This document shows positions 59,240 through 64,000 of a stretch of 64,000 bases of DNA, piece by piece. Position 1 is the first letter of the stretch. Each line of letters opens with the position of its first letter. The stretch is from NCBI GenBank assembly GCA_018399015.1, contig CP073761.1, positions 2,418,001 to 2,482,000 on the forward strand, written 5' to 3'. Source of the DNA: Cyanobium sp. M30B3. GTDB taxonomy: Bacteria > Cyanobacteriota > Cyanobacteriia > PCC-6307 > Cyanobiaceae. Under the pieces are notes generated by a model. It worked only from the letters and a program-made list of their open reading frames with translations. It did no database searches and had not been told where the DNA came from. Both the position numbers and the translations under genes were made by a program.

Positions 59240-59253
59240 TCCCCAGACGGGGG
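59240..59253. promoter_or_regulatory. Second copy of the TCCCCARAYGGGGG box, upstream of the DUF3136 gene
   Basis: TCCCCAGACGGGGG lies 86 bases before the DUF3136 start and matches the box at 58428 in 12 of 14 positions. The spacing to the downstream start codon is similar in both cases (75 and 86 bases), which supports a shared regulator. Confidence 0.55.
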
Positions 59254-59338
59254 GATCGCCTGCGGCCGGCACCGGACGAGAGTGACACGGGCTCCAGTCC
59301 AGCCCGCCCGCGCCTGCCGCAGCTCAGGAATCCGCGCC

Positions 59339-59584
59339 ATGACCAGCAGCAGTTCACCGGAGGCTCCGAGCCTCACGATTGCCGAGCTCGAAGCCAATTA
59401 CCCCTTGTATTGCAAGGCCCTGCGCCTGTTGATCCAGGAGGGCAAGACGGTGGCCAAGGTGCGACGCACGGTGTGCTGGCAGCGGCTGGCCACCCTGCAC
59501 CACTGCCTGCCGGGCCAGTACCGCGACCCCGACTACCTCTACACCCTCCTGGCCCGGCAGGTGCGCACCGCCCGGGCCCTCTAG
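59339..59584 (+). CDS. DUF3136 family small protein
   Basis: The 81-residue protein has a conserved core LTIAELEANYPLYCKALRLL, then VAKVRRTVCWQRLATLHHCL and PGQYRDPDYLYTLLARQV. I recognise this as DUF3136, a family restricted to cyanobacteria of the Synechococcus/Prochlorococcus group, function unknown. The start is ATG 59339. Its TAG stop shares the palindrome CTAG with the stop codon of the convergent downstream gene. Confidence 0.8.
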   Translation: MTSSSSPEAPSLTIAELEANYPLYCKALRLLIQEGKTVAKVRRTVCWQRLATLHHCLPGQYRDPDYLYTLLARQVRTARAL

Positions 59585-60075
59585 GCGCGCCAGCGGGCCA
59601 GGCCCCCACCCCGCCCCCGGGCCAGCAGCCAGGGTCCCTGCCGGTCGCGGCCGGTGCCTATCAGGGCAAAAAAGGGCACCTTTCCCTGCGCCGGTGCGGC
59701 CAGGGGCTGCTGCCAGAGGCGCCAGGGGCCGAGGCTCAACTGCATCCGCTCGAAGCGGAAGCGCAGCAGGGGACGGCGGCCCTGGAGCCACCCGGGCCCC
59801 TGAAAGGCCAGCTCCAGGGCCCCCAGTCGCACGCTGTTGCACAGCTCCAGGCCAGTGGCCGCCACGCCGTCTTCGCTGCGGACTGGTTGGATCTCCAGCC
59901 TGGCCTGGAGTGCCTGCAGCAGGCGGGCCTGGGCAGGCTGGGGCCTGGCTTGCCGATCCCACAGCTCCACCAGCCGCCAGTTGCCGCCCAGGTGCTGCTG
60001 GGTGATGCCAGATCCCTGCCTGCGGCTGCGCGTCTCCAGCTCCAGCAGCCAGGCCGCACCATCCGGATCAGACAT
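59581..60075 (-). CDS. Uncharacterised cyanobacterial protein, possibly PAP/fibrillin-like
   Basis: The 164-residue protein has lipocalin-like character: ITQQHLGGNWRLVELWDRQA, later LLRFRFERMQLSLGPWRLWQ, and the ending FFALIGTGRDRQGPWLLARG. WxLxxLWDR at the beginning and a Gly/Arg-rich WLLARGRGGGLARW end remind me of plastid lipid-associated (fibrillin) proteins, but this is weak. Start ATG 60075 overlaps the end of the PilZ gene by 8 bases, so the two are probably co-transcribed. Confidence 0.65.
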   Translation of the reverse strand: MSDPDGAAWLLELETRSRRQGSGITQQHLGGNWRLVELWDRQARPQPAQARLLQALQARLEIQPVRSEDGVAATGLELCNSVRLGALELAFQGPGWLQGRRPLLRFRFERMQLSLGPWRLWQQPLAAPAQGKVPFFALIGTGRDRQGPWLLARGRGGGLARWRA

Positions 60076-60661
60076 CGAAATTGGTGAGCAGGTAGCGCTC
60101 CAGGAATGTGTCCGGAGGCAGGGTGCTCGGCTCGCTGAACTGCAGGCCCAGATAGGTCTGGAATTCGTCGCTGGCAAACCAGCGCAGGTTGGCCTTGAAG
60201 GCAGCGCTGCCCAGGCCCACCACCTCGAAGAGTTTGATGTTCAGTGCACTGCCCAGTGGCAGCTCGAAGCAGCCATTGGCCACCACGCACAGTCCCCGCT
60301 GGCTCACGTCCCAGAGGGTGCAGTGCCAGTGGCGCCCGTCCTCGGTGCGCACTTCGCCCCGGGGGGCCACGGAGAACGGGATGGAGCGCCGTTCATCGCG
60401 CCGATTGTGCACGCTGCCGCGGCGGGCGACGCCGCTGCGCCTGTCGATGCCGCTGCGCCGCTCCTCCTTCTGTTCGTCTTCCAGCCAGTCGAACACGCTC
60501 TGGCTCTGGTCATCCCCGCCGGTGCTGCGCCGATCGCCTCCAGCCCGTGGATCGGGACCCTTGCGGCGATCCTGGTCGCCGAACTTGCGAAAACGCCCCT
60601 CCATCGATTCCGCCGATTCCGCCGATTCCGCCGATTCTGCCGATTCCGCCGACCGATCCAT
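60068..60661 (-). CDS. PilZ-domain protein
   Basis: The 197-residue protein has a PilZ domain in its C-terminal half: the RxxxR region VHNRRDERRSIPFSVAP and the D/NxSxxG motif LWDVSQRGLCVVANGCFELP, followed by LRWFASDEFQTYLGLQFSEP. It is therefore a candidate cyclic-di-GMP receptor. The N-terminal half is highly charged and begins with a SAE repeat encoded by 9-bp tandem copies. ATG 60604 (MEGRFRKFG) would give a start without the repeat. A diguanylate cyclase gene is present at 4826-6313. Confidence 0.85.
   Translation of the reverse strand: MDRSAESAESAESAESAESMEGRFRKFGDQDRRKGPDPRAGGDRRSTGGDDQSQSVFDWLEDEQKEERRSGIDRRSGVARRGSVHNRRDERRSIPFSVAPRGEVRTEDGRHWHCTLWDVSQRGLCVVANGCFELPLGSALNIKLFEVVGLGSAAFKANLRWFASDEFQTYLGLQFSEPSTLPPDTFLERYLLTNFDV
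60606..60650. repeat. 9-bp tandem repeat, five copies, at the PilZ gene start
   Basis: GATTCCGCC occurs at 60606, 60615, 60624 and 60642 with one T variant at 60633. On the coding strand it encodes Ser-Ala-Glu repeats. The repeat lies between two possible start codons (60661 and 60604), so copy number could alter the N-terminus or the leader. Confidence 0.9.
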
Positions 60662-60819
60662 GCCGCCGCCAGATCCATAGAGAATCAGCGATTACTTTAG
60701 CCGCCCTCAGGCCCGGGGGTCGCTTTACATTGCTTGACCTGCGGCTGAGTATCCCTGCTCAAAGCGCTTGTGCTGGATTGAGGCGGCGCATAACGTGAAA
60801 ATCCCATCGCGCAAGAGCC

Positions 60820-61071
60820 ATGACTGTGAACCGCTTCGATCACAGCGTTGACGGTCTTGGCCCTGCGTGGGGTGGCCATGGCCAGGTTGAGGGCGTGCAG
60901 GTTGAGGGCGTGGGTGGTGTGCCGTTGCAGTCCTCGGGCTGGCCCGGGCAGCCCGCAGGAGAGGTGGCCGTCGATCCCGTGGAGGCCTATTTCGAGTGCA
61001 TCACCACCTGCTCGCTTGATGACGGTGAATGCGTGACCACCTGCACTGAAATCCTGCGCCAACACAGCTGA
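60820..61071 (+). CDS. Small Cys-containing protein, function unknown
   Basis: The 83-residue protein has a conserved-looking C-terminal motif VEAYFECITTCSLDDGECVT followed by TCTEIL, with four cysteines in a CxxxC-x6-CxxxC arrangement. This could bind a metal or form two disulfides in a helical hairpin. I recall this motif from other Synechococcus genomes without a function. The N-terminal half is Gly/Val-rich and contains a 15-bp tandem duplication (60893-60907 and 60908-60922), and is probably not conserved. Confidence 0.7.
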   Translation: MTVNRFDHSVDGLGPAWGGHGQVEGVQVEGVGGVPLQSSGWPGQPAGEVAVDPVEAYFECITTCSLDDGECVTTCTEILRQHS

Positions 61072-61106
61072 GGCATTGGCTGGCAGACAAACGGCAGCCC
61101 CTGGTC

Positions 61107-61805
61107 TCAACTCAGCGAGATGCTGCCGTTGTCTCTCACAACCAGGGTGCCGCCTCTGTCGATTTCGATGCGCTGGTTCCTGCTGCTGTTAATCGCTCCG
61201 ATCACTTCGAAATCGAAGATTTCCAGTTGATTATCGCCCTGGTCAATGCGATAGCGATTTCGATTGCGCCTGGATACGTCGTAGGTGCCCTTGGGGAGCA
61301 GAAGCGTATCGCGACCACCGCCTCCATAGACGGTGTGGTTGCCATAGCCGATGAAGGTGTCCCTGCCGGCTCCCAGATCCACAAAACCCTTGCCGCGAAT
61401 GCCCCCCCTGCGGACGTCAACCAGATCGTCGCCGCTCTGGGTGAAGATGAAGCCGCGGTTGCGGATGCCGGCATCACCGCCTGAGCCAATGATCGTGTCG
61501 GCGCCATCCCCCGTGAAGATGAACCCGCCGTTGTCGATGCCGATGCCCCGCTTGCTGGTGCCGGTGAGGCTGTCGTCATCTCCTCCCAGTTGAAGGTTGC
61601 CGCGGCGCGGCTTCCTGGGCACCACCACGCCCGGGCCGTTCACCTGCTCACCGGTGATCACGTCGTTTCCGGCCAGGGCATCAATGAGCTCTTTGCCCAC
61701 CACGGTGATGCCACCCTTGAGGTCAATCACCCGATTGGCCCGCCTGCTCCACACGCCCCTGGTGGCGCCAGACCAGCCGTCAGGGGTGAGCTTGGTTCCA
61801 GCCAT
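61107..61805 (-). CDS. RTX/hemolysin-type Ca-binding repeat protein
   Basis: The 232-residue protein contains degenerate glycine-aspartate nonapeptide-like repeats (LAGNDVITGEQ, GGDDDSLTGTSKRG, TGDGADTIIGSGGD, YGNHTVYGGGGRDTLLLPKG) that form a calcium-binding parallel beta-roll. No catalytic domain or signal peptide is visible, and proteins of this type are usually exported by a type I system through a C-terminal signal. It may be a cell-surface or secreted protein, with an unknown role. Confidence 0.75.
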   Translation of the reverse strand: MAGTKLTPDGWSGATRGVWSRRANRVIDLKGGITVVGKELIDALAGNDVITGEQVNGPGVVVPRKPRRGNLQLGGDDDSLTGTSKRGIGIDNGGFIFTGDGADTIIGSGGDAGIRNRGFIFTQSGDDLVDVRRGGIRGKGFVDLGAGRDTFIGYGNHTVYGGGGRDTLLLPKGTYDVSRRNRNRYRIDQGDNQLEIFDFEVIGAINSSRNQRIEIDRGGTLVVRDNGSISLS

Positions 61806-61912
61806 GCGGTTTTGGGCAATCCTCTCACCAGCATCCTGGCAGGGTCAAGGCAAGGGGCGCGGCGCGGTGTCGACGCTGCGCATAAAATGCGAACACACGC
61901 AACGGGTCGTTT

Positions 61913-63418
61913 TTGGCACCGCGTTGGCTCAGCCCCAGGGATTCAGCCGAGCCCTCTCCTCCCCTTCCGGAAGGCCGCACCACCGGCCAGCCTTCTCCCC
62001 GTGGGCGCGGGCTCATCCCTGGCTGGCTGCGCAGCGATGCGGTGTTGTGGTTGCTGCTGGCCAGCCTGCTGTTCCTGCCGGTGGTGATGGTGAAGAGCCT
62101 GTCCACGGCCACGGTGGCCCAGATGCAGCTTCAAGCCGAGGAAATCTCCACCCTCGCCTCCGGGATCCGTGCGTATTACGCCGACAATGTGATTGATCGT
62201 CTGCAGGCTGCCGACGGCAAGGCTGTTTATTCAGAGAATTATCGCGACGTTCACGGTGGAATCCCCATCCCAGCCACGCTGTCGATTGAGCTAGGTGCCC
62301 TGTTCGATAATGCCCATACGGATGGTCGTATTTCCTATGAGTTTCTCTCTGACTATCCCTTCACCAAGCGGGCCAGTCGCCCCCTCGATGCATTTGAGCT
62401 CGAGGCCCTCAAGGCTTTTCGTGAAACGCCCGATCGACAGAATTTCACCAAGTTGGATGGCAATGGCCTTGGACGCTCCACCTATCGGCTGGCCACGCCG
62501 ATTCTGATGCGCAAGGCCTGCGTCACCTGCCACAACGCCCATCCTGATTCCCCCAAGCGGGACTGGAAAGTGGGGGATGTGCGCGGCATCCAGGAGGTCA
62601 CGGTGCGGGGCCTGCGGGTGGATGGATTTGGCAACCTTGGCTGGATGTTTGGCTATGTGGGATTGCTGGGGCTCACCTCGGTTGCGGCCACTGGTGTGTT
62701 CAAAGGCCAGACCAACAGGATGGAACGGCTGAATCGCAAACTGCTGGAGTCGAATCAACGCGAATCCTCCATGGCGGCCCGCATGGCCGACCAGGTGCAG
62801 GAATTGTCCATCTTCGGCAGTGTGGTGGATCATTCGATTGTGGGTGTTTCCATTGCCGACATGCGGCGGCCGGACGAGCCACTGATTTACGTGAACAAGG
62901 CATTCACCTTGATCACGGGTTATACCAAAGATCTTGCCGTTGGCTATAACTGTCGCTTCCTGCAGGGTCCGGATACCGACCCCGAGGAAATCAGTCGCAT
63001 TCGCGAGGCGATTGAAACGGGCAAGCCCTACAGCGGCGAGATTCTGAATTACCGCCTGGACGGCACCCGTTTCTGGAATCGACTCACGCTCTATCCTGTC
63101 TTCGCGACCAAAGCAGCGAATGCAAAGCCTGATTTCTACGTAGCCAACCAGATCGATATCACAACCACCAAACAGCAGGCATCGATCTCGAGCGGTGAGC
63201 TCATGGGGCTCGATCAGAGCGTCAATGCTGCGCGGGATGCACTGCAGGAGGCCATGCGCTTTGGCGAGGCCTTGAAGAGGCGTCTGGCCACTACTCCAGT
63301 TCCCCTCAGTGCCGAGGAGGAGTCTCTGCTGCGGGCTGAAGTGCAGGCCCACGAAGCCCTGGTGCGAGAGCTGGAGTCGATGAAGGCGTGGGTCGAGAAT
63401 CGGGCTGCTTCGCTGTGA
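61913..63418 (+). CDS. Membrane sensor with Tll0287-like heme domain and LOV domain
   Basis: The roughly 501-residue protein has TM1 (AVLWLLLASLLFLPVVMV) and an extracytoplasmic DUF3365/Tll0287-like domain with the c-type heme motif CVTCHNAHPDSPKRDWKVGD. TM2 (GWMFGYVGLLGLTSVAATGV) leads into a cytoplasmic PAS domain with the LOV signature GYNCRFLQGPDTDPEEISRI, including the photoactive Cys. YVNKAFTLITGYTKD and SGEILNYRLDGTRFWNRLTL complete the LOV fold. It ends in coiled-coil-like helices without kinase or cyclase. The start is uncertain: TTG 61913 follows CATAAAAT (61881-61888), and GTG 62042 just before TM1 is an alternative. The next gene overlaps it. Confidence 0.85.
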   Translation: MAPRWLSPRDSAEPSPPLPEGRTTGQPSPRGRGLIPGWLRSDAVLWLLLASLLFLPVVMVKSLSTATVAQMQLQAEEISTLASGIRAYYADNVIDRLQAADGKAVYSENYRDVHGGIPIPATLSIELGALFDNAHTDGRISYEFLSDYPFTKRASRPLDAFELEALKAFRETPDRQNFTKLDGNGLGRSTYRLATPILMRKACVTCHNAHPDSPKRDWKVGDVRGIQEVTVRGLRVDGFGNLGWMFGYVGLLGLTSVAATGVFKGQTNRMERLNRKLLESNQRESSMAARMADQVQELSIFGSVVDHSIVGVSIADMRRPDEPLIYVNKAFTLITGYTKDLAVGYNCRFLQGPDTDPEEISRIREAIETGKPYSGEILNYRLDGTRFWNRLTLYPVFATKAANAKPDFYVANQIDITTTKQQASISSGELMGLDQSVNAARDALQEAMRFGEALKRRLATTPVPLSAEEESLLRAEVQAHEALVRELESMKAWVENRAASL

Positions 63419-64000
63419 TCAAGGCTCCAAGTTTCCTTCGTGAATCCACTGAGCTTGTTCGCAGGCTGCTGGTGCTCTATGGGCTTGGGGCTGCCGCTAT
63501 GGTCGCCGCCGTCCTGATGCTTCTCAAGCTGGCGGACAGTCGCCGGCACATGGTCCACGTCACGGAGAGTGCCACCAGCCTGGTGGAGTCAGCGCTGGCT
63601 GCTTCGCTCGTTCAGCAGGATCGCCAGGCCCTGCTGGAATCCTATGTGCAAAAGACTCTTTCCACGGGTTCGATCGGCTTGGATGCTCTTTTTGTGGTCA
63701 ATCAAGAGGGCCGAATTGTGTTGTCATCCCGCCCAGTCTGGCTGAATCTGATGATTCAAGACGGCCTCTTTCGGAGGGCTGAATTCAGCAATCCCCAGTT
63801 TCAGGAGATCGCCCGATGCTTCAAAGATTCACGCCCTGACTGCGTGAGTCTCAAATCCGTGGACTTTCCTTCCCTCAGCGGCAGTTTCACCACCTACCGT
63901 CCTGTGTTCAAGCCCTCAATGGATCTTGGGCTGCCACGGGAGCCCTTCCTGGTGGTGGCCACGTTCAACGGAGGGGTTGTGATGGTCTCCTTCCTGCAGG
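63415..64000 (+). CDS. Membrane sensor protein, partial (C-terminus beyond the right edge)
   Basis: From GTG 63415, overlapping the heme-LOV stop codon (GTGA), 195 codons are open to the window edge: MIKAPSFLRESTELVRRLLV, then a TM segment (LLVLYGLGAAAMVAAVLMLL). An extracytoplasmic sensor-like region follows, with LVESALAASLVQQDRQALLE and LDALFVVNQEGRIVLSSRPV, as in the N-terminal parts of histidine kinases or diguanylate cyclases. The output domain is not in the window. The tight coupling suggests that this protein is the partner that turns the heme-LOV signal into an output. Confidence 0.75.
   Translation, partial: MIKAPSFLRESTELVRRLLVLYGLGAAAMVAAVLMLLKLADSRRHMVHVTESATSLVESALAASLVQQDRQALLESYVQKTLSTGSIGLDALFVVNQEGRIVLSSRPVWLNLMIQDGLFRRAEFSNPQFQEIARCFKDSRPDCVSLKSVDFPSLSGSFTTYRPVFKPSMDLGLPREPFLVVATFNGGVVMVSFLQ

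Overview
The window looks like a chromosome segment of a high-GC unicellular picocyanobacterium of the Cyanobium/Synechococcus group. The lineage call is inference from gene content: chlorophyll synthase (chlG), PetP, demethylphylloquinone methyltransferase (menG), GluQRS, a DUF3136 protein, several small proteins that I recognise as typical of picocyanobacteria, and a bidirectional NAD(P)-linked [NiFe] hydrogenase (hoxEFUYH), which points to a freshwater or coastal rather than an open-ocean strain.

Layout. 1-1038: the start of a tyrosine integrase, running off the left edge, lies just past the 3' end of a tRNA-Ser(CGA), so a genomic island probably extends to the left. 1111-23809: mostly housekeeping core (comEC, glyQ, a BON-LysM protein, a diguanylate cyclase, menG, hisF, petP-chlG, a class A PBP, rsmB, an alkyltransferase-like protein, trmH, an oligopeptide-type ABC permease, an OmpR-type regulator, a DUF6880 protein, glgX, hup, gluQRS). 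It includes a decayed vapB antitoxin at 13842. 23867-27663: a PatZ-like protein acetyltransferase converges on a histone-deacetylase-family hydrolase.

27764-32786 is the hydrogenase operon hoxEFUYH. It is cut off from its maturation genes by about 12.7 kb of accessory DNA (32787-45496). That DNA holds an AT-rich cassette of three poorly known genes (a DUF2971-like protein, a trypsin-like protease and a BstA-like phage-type protein), a type I restriction-modification system (hsdM-hsdS ... hsdR) and a block of three toxin-antitoxin modules between hsdS and hsdR: YefM/YoeB with a truncated antitoxin, Phd/PIN, and MNT/HEPN. A baeRF3-type release-factor-like protein follows. The hydrogenase programme resumes at 45497 with hoxW-hypA, a wrecked RHH/VapBC region on the other strand, then hypB-hypF-hypC-nifJ-DHOD-like-hypD, and finally hypE after a convergent 2OG-Fe(II) dioxygenase gene. 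Most of these genes are joined by ATGA or GTGA overlaps. HypF is split by a frameshift in a run of five C. Pyruvate:ferredoxin oxidoreductase (nifJ) inside the hyp operon suggests coupling of fermentative pyruvate oxidation with Hox hydrogenase activity.

58428-64000 is regulatory: a NarL/LuxR-type regulator and a DUF3136 gene, each with the same palindrome-like box upstream, a PilZ protein, a small Cys-rich protein, an RTX-type repeat protein, and a membrane sensor that combines a Tll0287-like c-type heme domain with a LOV photosensor domain. A second membrane sensor gene overlaps it and runs off the right edge.

The most unusual observations are: an 18-bp tandem repeat at the start of hoxE in which most units carry both a Shine-Dalgarno-like GGAG and in-frame ATGs (a smaller 18-bp repeat sits at the start of hypD); the split of the hydrogenase locus by a defence/toxin-antitoxin island; the AT-rich three-gene cassette; the TCCCCARAYGGGGG boxes; and the heme-LOV receptor.
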